64,000 bases of DNA, taken from positions 14,548,666 through 14,612,665 of the forward strand of contig NC_049997.1 in the NCBI RefSeq assembly GCF_000003815.2, written 5' to 3'. Each line of letters starts with the position of its first letter. The stretch's first letter is position 1. The stretch is from Branchiostoma floridae (taxonomy: Eukaryota; Chordata; Leptocardii; Amphioxiformes; Branchiostomatidae). The notes below the pieces were generated by a model. The model was given only the letters and a program-made list of their open reading frames with translations. It ran no database searches and was not told where the DNA came from. The position numbers and the translations under genes are program-made. This document shows, piece after piece, positions 56,001 through 64,000 of this stretch.

Positions 56001-56135
56001 GAATTACAAGACAAATGGGAACTCTTGATTCACCTGCACTTGTCTCCAAAAGCACACTGGTTCTTCAGGAAGAAGCGGCACACAGGCGGCGCCTTGTTCG
56101 CCTGGTCGTGAGAGTACCTACAGGTGTCTCCATAT
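50034..56135 (-). CDS. MKRN1: Makorin RING/CCCH-zinc-finger E3 ubiquitin ligase, N-terminus not found
   Basis: Exons in transcription order: 56135-56034, 55519-55296, 54822-54632, 54162-54076, 53733-53606, 53079-52969, 50967-50823, 50228-50034. Domain order is CCCH fingers (YGDTCRYSH, then [16 protein letters not shown]), a linker ending [13 protein letters not shown], a third CCCH ([19 protein letters not shown]), the makorin-specific Cys/His segment ([20 protein letters not shown]), a C3HC4 RING (CGICMEV... [20 protein letters not shown] ...SCPECR), and a final CCCH ([20 protein letters not shown]). This is the makorin architecture of RNA-binding E3 ligases; the MKRN1 symbol is by family, paralogue not resolved. 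An acidic Asp-rich tail ends at the TAG at 50034-50036. Residues before the first CCCH half lie on an exon I could not locate. Confidence 0.92.
51216..51429. repeat. MITE-like element with TACTGTAAATGC termini
   Basis: 214 bp with perfect 12-bp terminal inverted repeats TACTGTAAATGC/GCATTTACAGTA. The interior has TTCGCGGTGG and CACCGCGAA motifs in both orientations, so it can fold back widely. Lies in a makorin intron. Decayed relatives with ACTGTAAAT or ATTTACAGTA ends occur near 53205-53382, 30808-31000, 56181 and 57436. Confidence 0.8.
53515..53581. repeat. (CCAT/CCCT)n microsatellite
   Basis: Imperfect tandem run of CCATCCCT-type units in the makorin intron, ending about 25 bases before the donor of exon 53733-53606. 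Confidence 0.8.
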
Positions 56136-58773
56136 CTGCATACACCACTCACAAAGAACCTGAATTAAAGAGAGATGATACTGTAAATTCATTTATTTTT
56201 GCAGCGGCTTGATTTCAAGGTACCGTAAGAGGGAAAAGGTGGTGCTTTAAGTTCTCTGTTGTAGCACAGTAGCAATACAAAAGACACAGGTACGGTTCCA
56301 AATCAGACCTCCTGTTTCAACCTCCTTGCTTTAAGAGACTCTAGAAGTAAAAGAAATGATCAAAATGAACGGACACAGACTATGAACTACTAGTGTTTTG
56401 TACCATGCATATGTAGTGATATATATGTTGATAGATTTATTATGACTCCATGTAATCTGTATCTCTGTTATCTTTTATCTGGCCCTAACCTCTCTCATGA
56501 CCTCAATGAAAAGTGACCTGCAGGCCGTTTTGAGTTTCTCATGAATAAATAAAGGTTCAAACAAACAAACATATTAGTGGTGTCTTGGTTTTTTCATAAA
56601 ATAAAACTACCACAAAAATGTTTTAAGCACTTAAGGCCTAAATGTTTAATGTGTGATTGGATTCTTGTAACTTGTAAAACAGTCTTCCAAAACAGAAATT
56701 GCCTTATGCAAGGAGGTTAAAAAACACAGGTTTTTTAACCTCCTTGCCTTATGCTATACACGCAATGGTACCAATTTCCCAAATGCACCTTCTGCCAAAT
56801 ACACATTACCAGAATGCATGTATACCCATTACAATGGTTGTAGAAAAGGTGCAAATTGCCCAAACTTGCTGAGGTGTGAAAGTGCATTCGGTGCTTTACG
56901 TCACTGTTTAACAATTGGTACATTGTCCCTGATTCAAGGCATCTATCAACATTTATCCTACAAATGCATACCACATTTGTATAAAGTACTATGTGAATAT
57001 TTGTACTACTGTACTACTATCAACATTACAAGTGTATATGTAGATTATAAGCTTTGAGGCCACATTTGTTTGCATGTTCAAAACAACATACTAGCTAGTA
57101 CTTTTACACTAAATGGGAATGCATGCCATTTTTACGTGGGTTATCGCATACTCAGCTGTTTCAATTCCATGCCACTTGTATTGTAAACAGACTCCTCAAA
57201 TTTAATGTAGGGCATAATTGGTCCACCTAATTTTAGAAAAAGGGAAACTAAAGCGTAGAATTCAACATAGACCCCCATGTATACAACATGAGATATGCAT
57301 GTAGTAACTGGGATACATAGTTTGCATTTGAAAAGTGCATGCAAAAATTTTTTTTTGTAAGCCCATGCTTAAAATGATTCTGAATAGAACAATACTCAAC
57401 CCTACATTGAGTGATGAAGAAAGATACTTTAAAGTACTGTAAATTTGTTTTATTTTTGCATGGATCTAATTTCCTTTCTACAATCCTTTATTACAAAAAA
57501 TAATATAATTTCATGGTATCAAGGAGCTTTAATATACTGGTAGGACCAAGGAGGTTATATTCAGAAGGAGATTGGACACAAGTTGCCTTCATTCAGTGAT
57601 GTTCCCCTCAGGTGAGAAGTAACAACTTCACGTCGAGGTGCTAATTACCCCCCGATCTGCATACGCCGGCAAGCAAGGGTCCTTTGTTTACAGTCTTTTT
57701 CAAGATAACTCGCACTGGAAACAGTGACTTTAAAACGGGTTGAGTGATTTTGAAGAAGTTCTTGAAGAATCGAAGGCACCTGGCTGTCTTGCAGACAACA
57801 CAGAACTAGCGATAGCTATAGCAGTAACATTTTTACTTGTAATACGTGCGGTTGAGCTAAGCTGACCTCACTGTCACAAATTATACATGTATTTAACTGC
57901 CACTGCATTTAAACTAACGTATTGCATCTAGAAGTTCATTTTCTAAACGGTAATATGTATTTTAAGACCATCAAAAATTCTTACCTTCAAGATCGTTCAT
58001 ACTTTTCTGCAACAATTGTCTTGCGTAGCGGAAATAAATAGACTATGGGTAGGGGGAGGGAAATCTTTATTCATCGCTACCGTCAAGTCAGAATACCGAC
58101 TAGAAATTGTATGAACTATTTGATCGGAGGTTCCCAAGAAACACTTATTGTGACGTTATTTAGAAGAAACGTTATATTTAACTATAAACAGAACACGATG
58201 ATTACCACTCTTGGTTTAGATACGTAAATTTTATTCCGAACTACGTGGCCTTTTCGGCAAGGCCGTATCCACTATGGCGTCGATTTAGTGGTCTTCCCTT
58301 CCTCGGTAGTTTTCTGAAAAGCACAAACATGGACTCGATAAGACTGGGAACCTAGTTGTACAACGTTAACGTCACATCAAGGAGGTTATTGGTCACATAA
58401 ACAAGTGGATATGATGTCGCCGCGTGTACCGGGTTGAACTACAAACGATTAGGCGTAATGATCAAAATGTCGACTACAAAATCCCATGTCGCTAGTACAT
58501 ATAACCTCCCACCCTGCCCATGAGTGTGATGGATCCACGGAGTCCGTACTGACACAAAAATAAAGCAAAACTCAAACGCAGAGTCCAGTAAATCTAAACT
58601 GAGTCCAATGACAAACAATATTTCAATGGGTCACCAAAGCATTAAACTATCCAGGAAATTCGTCAGTTTCGGTGGGAAATTTGTTAAATAATTTTTATGG
58701 AGACATTTAATACAGAACATTTTTCATATTTTCGAGCAAAAAAATCCCGTACGCATCCACAAAAATGCTTATA
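56136..58773. other. Upstream region of the makorin gene, no exon confirmed
   Basis: Should contain the first exon(s) and promoter of makorin. A minus-strand ATG at 58000-57998 opens MNDLE and meets a donor (AAG|GTAAGA), but its phase does not fit the acceptor at 56136, so at least one more exon is needed. Also present are an 18-bp perfect hairpin flanked by GCCTTATGC direct repeats (56701-56754) and AT-rich repeats. Confidence 0.35.
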
Positions 58774-59060
58774 AAATGATAGTTATCTACCTACCTGGCT
58801 TAGATAACTACAGTTATCCAAGCAATCGTAGAAACATATGTCCCACCCCTAACTCTTCCCATCCCAGTGTTCGCTGAGGTCTTACCTCTCAAGCGAGCTG
58901 TTAGGAAGAGGAGGATCCGGATGTGACGTGTGGTCACCCGGATGTTTTTCTTTGCTGTAAATAGCTGCCATCTGGGAAGAGTTAGGGGTGGGACATATGT
59001 TTCTACGATTGCTTGGATAACTGTAGTTATCTAAGCCAGGTAGGTAGATAACTATCATTT
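58774..59060. mobile_element. Short palindromic DIRS derivative
   Basis: Perfect 88-bp inverted arms (58774-58861 and 58973-59060) around a 111-bp spacer. About 70 bp of the spacer (58904-58972, containing GATCCGGATGTGACGTGTGG) are identical to the leader of the adjacent DIRS element at 63735-63803. The arms carry TTATCCAAGCAATCGTAGAA, a variant of that element's terminal TTATCCGTCGCAATCTCCGA. It looks like a non-autonomous, internally deleted DIRS element of a sister subfamily. Confidence 0.8.
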
Positions 59061-59326
59061 ATCCGTCGCAATCTCCGAAACATATGGCGATTTTGAAGAA
59101 AGTGAGCTGAGGCTAAAAGAATTAGCAAAGGAAAGAAAGAAGCTCACCATGTGAGGATATGGTCAGGGTAGAGTCCTAGGTTGTGTCTGCTCACACCCAA
59201 GGCATCCCCACTTTGAAGTCTCGAGGAAGATTCTCTCTCATGTGAAGTTGAGATCTGTGGTCGGTCGTTGTACTCCGATGTCTGGAGACGGGGTGTCAGT
59301 TGTTGACACCGTCCCCTGGCCTCCCG

Positions 59327-60320
59327 TTATTGTTGGGAAGTCAGGATGGCTCGTCCTAGATCCGAGTCGGCTTCTGGACGATAATAGAAGGTTTGAAAGG
59401 TCGCAGCTCTAGACCAGTCAGCCAACTTGAGCAGTTCTGGGAGCGATAAGCCTTTCCTGAACGCTGCGGAGGCAGCGGCCCCCCTGTGCGAGTGGGGCTT
59501 GAATATCGAGACATCTATTCCTGCTAGGGACATAATCTCTTTCAGCCACCTCGCAATGGTCGATGAGGTGACTGATTTTTTAGTCCGAAAGGACATGAAG
59601 AGTTTCCTCTCCAGGCGTAAGTCCTTTGTTCTCTGGATATATGCCCGGATATAGGAGACTACAGAGAGGCTTTCTTGACCTCCATAGTGTTGGAGGACTA
59701 TCTCCCTGTAAGGCCGGCCTGGCCTATCTGTTTTTGTCAGATTAGCAGGTACGAACGTTACTTTTGTTGTTGACATGGCCATGAGGTCAAGTGACAGAGA
59801 AGACAGGGTAGCTGACCTGTCTGCTGAAGTTAATGCCATAAGTGTGGCAGTCTTGAGAGTCAACATCTTTAGGGACAGATTGTCAGGGGGATGTAGTGTC
59901 TTCAAATACTGTAAGACTTTGTCTACGTCCCAAGTTACCAGGTATCTTGGGCGGGGAGGTCTCAGGTTAAAGATACCCATCATAAAGCTGGATACCATCC
60001 AGTGTTGTCCAATACGTACGCCCTCGATCGGAAGTCTAGTGGACGAAATGGCCGATCGGTATACATTAAGGGACCTGTATGCCAAGCCTTCTGAGTATAA
60101 GGAATGGAGAAAGTCCACTACTCTAGGGATGGGAGCTGTTGTAGGGTCTAGCAACCTGGCCCTACACCAGGAAGCATAGCGATTCCAGGCGCTCTGATAT
60201 TGCTTGTTTGTTGACTTCCTGGTAGCCGCTGTGAGCACCGAAGTTGCCTCTTTGGAGACCCCAAGAGCGGCTAACGCCTGCCCGATACAGCCCATGCGGT
60301 CAGTTTTAGGGTCTTCCACA
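59327..60320 (-). CDS. DIRS tyrosine recombinase (C-terminal part of a 984-codon frame)
   Basis: The open frame runs 62281-59327, but only the last ~330 residues look like a protein. An N-terminal SAM-like core-binding domain (STNKQYQSAWNRYASWCRAR) is followed by a catalytic domain with the first Arg in SADRSATLSSL, the HxxR box in HSHRGAAASAA (about residues 930-933) and the nucleophile Tyr in TFYYRPE (966 or 967). These are the residues of phage-integrase-type recombinases. The N-terminal two thirds of the frame overlaps RT/RNase H and has low-complexity, shadow-like composition. Overlap of recombinase with RT is usual in DIRS elements. Confidence 0.88.
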
Positions 60321-62193
60321 GCGGGTGTGTTTCTGTCCGACTGCCCGGAAGGCTGAGGGAGTACTTGTCTACCGGCAGAGGAAATGGTTCGTCTGTGGCT
60401 AGCTCTTTGAGAAGCGGGAACCATGGTTGGCTGGGCCAAAATGGTGCGATTACCATCGCCTGAGCCTTGTCTTGCCGCACCTTGGCTAGGCAGCGGGACA
60501 GGAGGCATACTGGGGGAAATATGTACACTTTCATTCCGTTCCATGGCCATGTGAACGCATCTACTTTCCAGGCTAGAGGATCGGGTTTCCAGGAGCAAAA
60601 CTTCGGCAGTTTGGTGTTGAGTCTGGACGCAAATAGGTCCACCTCTGGGTGGAAGTTGAGTTGACGGCTGGCTAGACGGAAGAGGTCGGGATGTAGAGAC
60701 CACTCTGTCGTGTCCTGGAAGACCCTGGAGGCTGTGTCTGCCTCCTCGTTTTGAACTCCTGGAATGTGCTCTGCTGAAATGGTGAGACCCCTTGCTAGGG
60801 ACCATTTCCACAGATTCAGTGCAGTCTTGCACAATGTCAGGGACTTGCATCCTCCCTGATGATTGATATAGGCTACCGCTGAGGTGTTGTCTATCCTCAG
60901 ATGTACATGGCTGTTCTTCCTGGTGGCAGCGAAACACTGGAGAGCGAAGAATGCCGCCTTCAGCTCCAGTTCGTTTATGTGGAGCTTGCTCTCTGACAGG
61001 GACCAGCGGCCCCCTGTTTGATTGTTCTCGCATGTGGCTCCCCACCCTTGGAGGGAGGCGTCCGAGGTAATGGTCAGTATCGGACCTTGAGGGTTCACGA
61101 AGACTTTGCCGTTCCACTGGCTCAGACATTGAGACCAGACAAGAAGCTCTTGCCTGGCCTCCTGTGGAAGGGTTACCTTGTCCTCCCAAGACAGGCCTTG
61201 TGTCCGGGAGTCGTTTAGCAAGGTTTGCAAAGCCCTGTAGTACAGCGGAGCTGGTAAAACCGCTAGTACTGACGCGGTCATCTTGCCTAGTACTCTGGCA
61301 AGTTGTCTTAGGGAGATCTGCTGCGATCCTTGCAAGGAGGAGCAGGTCTGAACCAGATTCATCACTTTCTCCTCTGGAAGGGAGAAGGTAAGGAGCAGGG
61401 AGTCGATCACCATGCCCAGGAAGGTTATCTTCTGGGTGGGTATCAACTGTGATTTCTCCCAATTCAGGAGAAATCCTAGAGAAGTCAGGAGATCGATGAC
61501 AAACTTCAGATTGTCCCTGCATTCTTGGGCTGACGTGCCCAGGATGAGGATGTCGTCCAGGTAAATGATTATGCGAATTCCCTGGGATCTGATCACTGCT
61601 ATGATGGGTTTGGTGATCTTTGTGAAGGCTCTGGGTATGCAATTCAGCCCGAAAGGGCAGACTTGGAACTCCCACAGGCGAGATTGGAATTGAAACCTGA
61701 GGAGTTTGCGAAAGGATGGGTGTATGGGAATGTGGAAGTAAGCATCCTGGATATCCAGGGATGCCATCCAGTCTCCGGGACGTATGAGAGATTTGAGGTC
61801 TTGTAGTCCCTCCATCTTGAAATGTGGGGCCAACACATACTGATTGAGAGGTTTCAGATTTACGACCGGGCGCCAGCCACCCGACTTCTTTGGAACCAGG
61901 AAGAGGCTGGCTACAAACTCTCCCGGTGTAGGCAGAACTTCCGTTATCGCCCCCTTCTGCAGAAGTGACTGAATCTCCTTTGAAATTAAGTCTGTCTCCT
62001 CTGTGGAACGATTCTGTTCTCGTGGTGCTACGCGTTGTATTGGTCGTCCTGTGAGCTGCGGCTTCAGACCCTGGATCGCCTGAAGGACCCAGGCGTCCGA
62101 CGTAATAGCCTGCCACTGTGGCAGGAAGTGTTGTAGCCGGCCAGCTACTTGGGTAAGAGGCTGCAGCGCAGGGGGCGACCGGGGTGATACCAC
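60271..62193 (-). CDS. DIRS reverse transcriptase / RNase H
   Basis: 640 residues. RT motifs are ASLFLVPKKSGGWRPVVNLK, MASLDIQDAYFHIPIHP (catalytic Asp about residue 147), CPFGLNCIPRAF and the active site YLDDILILG at about 211-219. The connected RNase H domain has TITSDASLQGWGATCENN, HINELELKAAFFALQ and RIDNTSAVAYINHQGG with its acidic residues. These are the family signatures of DIRS and related elements. Frame fully open; overlaps the recombinase frame on the same strand for over 1.9 kb. Confidence 0.9.
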   Translation of the reverse strand: MVSPRSPPALQPLTQVAGRLQHFLPQWQAITSDAWVLQAIQGLKPQLTGRPIQRVAPREQNRSTEETDLISKEIQSLLQKGAITEVLPTPGEFVASLFLVPKKSGGWRPVVNLKPLNQYVLAPHFKMEGLQDLKSLIRPGDWMASLDIQDAYFHIPIHPSFRKLLRFQFQSRLWEFQVCPFGLNCIPRAFTKITKPIIAVIRSQGIRIIIYLDDILILGTSAQECRDNLKFVIDLLTSLGFLLNWEKSQLIPTQKITFLGMVIDSLLLTFSLPEEKVMNLVQTCSSLQGSQQISLRQLARVLGKMTASVLAVLPAPLYYRALQTLLNDSRTQGLSWEDKVTLPQEARQELLVWSQCLSQWNGKVFVNPQGPILTITSDASLQGWGATCENNQTGGRWSLSESKLHINELELKAAFFALQCFAATRKNSHVHLRIDNTSAVAYINHQGGCKSLTLCKTALNLWKWSLARGLTISAEHIPGVQNEEADTASRVFQDTTEWSLHPDLFRLASRQLNFHPEVDLFASRLNTKLPKFCSWKPDPLAWKVDAFTWPWNGMKVYIFPPVCLLSRCLAKVRQDKAQAMVIAPFWPSQPWFPLLKELATDEPFPLPVDKYSLSLPGSRTETHPLWKTLKLTAWAVSGRR

Positions 62194-62216
62194 CAGGGAG
62201 GGGTGAGGTGTAACCT

Positions 62217-63563
62217 CTAGTTTTTTGCCTGGCGCTTCCCCTTGTGGAAGTTCTTTGAGCCCTGGGGTTTGTGTGAGTCACGAAAGGAGCGGTTAGATTG
62301 ACCGTGATGACGTCCTCCCCTGGAGCGGTGCCTCCCCCCAGGAAGGTTGGTACCAGAAGACTGTTGAGTCTTCGGTGATGCCGGTTTGTTGTAGAGAAGG
62401 GCCGGCTTGTTGGCAGCGAAACCTGAGCTGTTTAGCCTGGCCACTGTCTTTTCCGTTTTCTCACAGTCCTCAATGTTCTTGATGATATCCTCTCCCAGGA
62501 GCCACTTACATGTGGCATTGGTAAGGCGTCCATCGACATTCTGGGACTTCCCAGGCACCTTTTGCTTGTCGTGGACCAAGCATTTGAACCTTGGGTCCAC
62601 CCACTCGTGGACCAGGCGGCGCCTCACTCCTGTGATTTCATTACAGACACTGCCCAGGAGTTGGCCCGTAACCTTCAGGTTGGTCACAAGTGTGTTAGCT
62701 AGTTCCGATAACTCCTTGTTATCGGACACAGTAAGGGGTACTATCGTGTCAAGAGACACTAGTAAGGGCTGTACTGCGCGCAGTACGTGCTCCTGGATTT
62801 TCTTGATAGAGTCATCGTGTTTGACCGCTTGGACCGAGTGTTTGATCCCCTCCCACTTCTCCCTCAAGAGAGGTTGTAGGTTTGGGGCCGAGACAGCTTC
62901 CAACTGGCTCTGGTCCAGTAAGTAAGGTTTGACGGTGGTGTCAAAAGTCTGCTGAGAAAACAACAGACACCTTTCATTTTTGAACCAGTTGAGTAGCTTG
63001 TCTGAAACAAGTACCCCTGTTTCCTTAGGTTCAATGGAAGTGAGGAGGTCGTAAGGGTCTGGAGGGGGGGACGTGGTCACCTCCTCCTCCTTCTGGTCAG
63101 GGATGAGTTCCTGTTCAACTTCAAGGTTCCGCTCCCGCTCATGAAGCTCTGATTCGGAGGGAGCAAGGACACTAATGTCGTCCCGAACCTGAGATGTCGA
63201 CGGGCTGGTCGGGCGGTGACTCCTAGAACGGGACCGAGAGCGGGACGAGTAGCGACTCACGTCATCCCTTTGGCGGTGCAGGGGGGACCTGGACCGCTCA
63301 TGGCGCCTGTGCCGACGATAGCGAGCATCGTCCTCGTCTTCCGAGCCGCTGCCGCTGGAAAAGCTTGAGAAGCGGCTCCTGGACCGACTGTTGCGGTCCG
63401 TAAAGGCCCGCATCGAACCAGACACTGCCTCAGCCACCATTTGTTGGAGGCCCTGCACAAACGCTGGATCTTGAAAGATCTGCGATCCGACTGACAGAAG
63501 TTCGGTTCCCGCCAAATCGTGGGGGGAGCCGCCGTGTGCATGGTATGTGTGGTCCCCCGGCAC
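62217..63563 (-). CDS. DIRS gag-like protein
   Basis: 448 residues. It has an Arg/Ser-rich region (about residues 58-125, including SRSRSRSRSH), an acidic stretch, a central helical domain, and a basic Gly/His/Lys C-terminus (GRHRSRGGRHHGQSNRSFRD) ending at 62217. This is the usual composition of DIRS first-ORF nucleocapsid-like proteins. An alternative ATG at 63664 in another frame opens into 135 residues, so the true start may be reached by splicing or that frame may be a shadow. Confidence 0.75.
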   Translation of the reverse strand: MPGDHTYHAHGGSPHDLAGTELLSVGSQIFQDPAFVQGLQQMVAEAVSGSMRAFTDRNSRSRSRFSSFSSGSGSEDEDDARYRRHRRHERSRSPLHRQRDDVSRYSSRSRSRSRSHRPTSPSTSQVRDDISVLAPSESELHERERNLEVEQELIPDQKEEEVTTSPPPDPYDLLTSIEPKETGVLVSDKLLNWFKNERCLLFSQQTFDTTVKPYLLDQSQLEAVSAPNLQPLLREKWEGIKHSVQAVKHDDSIKKIQEHVLRAVQPLLVSLDTIVPLTVSDNKELSELANTLVTNLKVTGQLLGSVCNEITGVRRRLVHEWVDPRFKCLVHDKQKVPGKSQNVDGRLTNATCKWLLGEDIIKNIEDCEKTEKTVARLNSSGFAANKPALLYNKPASPKTQQSSGTNLPGGRHRSRGGRHHGQSNRSFRDSHKPQGSKNFHKGKRQAKN

Positions 63564-63851
63564 CTCAGAGGTGGCGGGCGGGCCATGTGCGCTTGGCGCG
63601 ATCGACTGATTTTGACCGTTTCCCGGCGCTGGAGCGGCAGGAAGGGAACTTGATTAGAAGACATATTGAGCTGAAGAACGCGCTGCCGAGTGGGTAATGA
63701 AAAATATCTTACCTCGCTCAGTCGAGCTAAGTTAGAAGAGGAGGATCCGGATGTGACGTGTGGTCACCCGGATGTTTTTCTTTGCTGTAAATAGCTGCCA
63801 TCTAGCGAGCGCGTTAGGAACGCCATATGTTTCGGAGATTGCGACGGATAA

Positions 63852-64000
63852 CTCACCCATGTCGATCGTACAGCGGTGAAACACACATCAAAATGGCCGT
63901 CAGCGTCTTGTCCAAATGATGCCGCCTTTTGCACACGTCACCCGCGCTTCCCAAATAAGGAAATACGCGGAAACTGCCCGCATGCCGATCTCAGCCTCGG
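63852..64000. other. Sequence beyond the DIRS element
   Basis: 149 bases with no recognisable feature after the element's outer end at GGATAA|CTCACCC. Confidence 0.5.

Larger units (their letters stand above)
59059..63851 (-). mobile_element. DIRS-type tyrosine-recombinase retrotransposon, near intact
   Basis: A 4793-bp element with perfect 31-bp inverted termini (59059-59089 and 63821-63851). Transcribed on the minus strand: gag-like ORF (63563-62217), RT/RNase H ORF (62193-60271) and tyrosine recombinase ORF (C-terminal part of the frame ending at 59327), all open. Inverted ends, overlapping RT and recombinase frames, and no LTR or DDE integrase define the DIRS group, which integrates through a circular DNA by recombinase without target duplication. 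A leader with a donor-like GAG|GTAAGA at about 63710 precedes the gag frame. Confidence 0.9.

Noticed and set aside
56818-57057. Plus-strand frame with NGCRKGANCPN resembling a CCCH finger
   Set aside because: Wrong strand for makorin, only a partial Cys pattern, no splice context.
57985-58000. MNDLE start as first makorin exon
   Set aside because: The exon ends in a phase that does not fit the next known exon; kept only as a remark.
62407-62925. 172-codon plus-strand frame
   Set aside because: Antisense shadow of the DIRS gag-like frame.

Overview
This is a eukaryotic window from an invertebrate deuterostome, most likely an amphioxus (Branchiostoma). That assignment is inferred from four intron-rich animal genes with vertebrate-like domain architecture, compact GT-AG introns, and abundant small inverted-repeat elements together with Tx1-like and DIRS-like retrotransposons. 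No organism label was available to confirm it. One 100-bp run of N (41366-41465) marks an assembly gap.

Layout: (1) about 1-12591, plus strand: the 3' part of a polycystin-1-family gene, with FN3-like end, Ser/Thr-rich linkers, REJ/GAIN-like region, a GPS-like motif, PLAT domain, polycystin/channel segments and a C-terminal coiled coil. Its 5' end lies outside the window. (2) 14550-18970: two tail-to-head Tx1-like non-LTR retrotransposon fragments whose 3' UTRs share a stem-loop. (3) 20551-40311, minus strand: a nearly complete USP47 deubiquitinase gene in at least 26 recognisable exons, its introns full of MITE-like repeats, minisatellites, exon-fragment duplications and perfect long hairpins. 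(4) 41058-43611: inverted repeats, the gap, and a 1-kb terminal-inverted-repeat element with a 9-bp target duplication. (5) 44440-47848, plus strand: RPL10A in five exons, with a TCTCGCGAGA promoter motif, a 5' TOP-like tract, and two intronic copies of a box C/D snoRNA whose guide matches 18S rRNA. (6) 50034-56135, minus strand: a makorin E3 ubiquitin ligase gene (MKRN family); its first coding exon was not found. (7) 58774-63851: a near-intact DIRS-type tyrosine-recombinase retrotransposon on the minus strand with 31-bp inverted termini, next to a short palindromic derivative of a related DIRS element.

The host genes show no shared pathway. Two (USP47 and makorin) act on ubiquitin, which I read as coincidental linkage. 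The most informative non-coding signals are the paired U45-like snoRNAs in RPL10A, the four-copy minisatellite that duplicates a USP47 splice acceptor, a ~27-bp motif recurring beside splice sites in two genes, and a TIR family (termini TARTCTCCAAGCAGAYC) represented three times with 8-9 bp target duplications. All exon boundaries were set by eye from GT/AG signals and reading frame.
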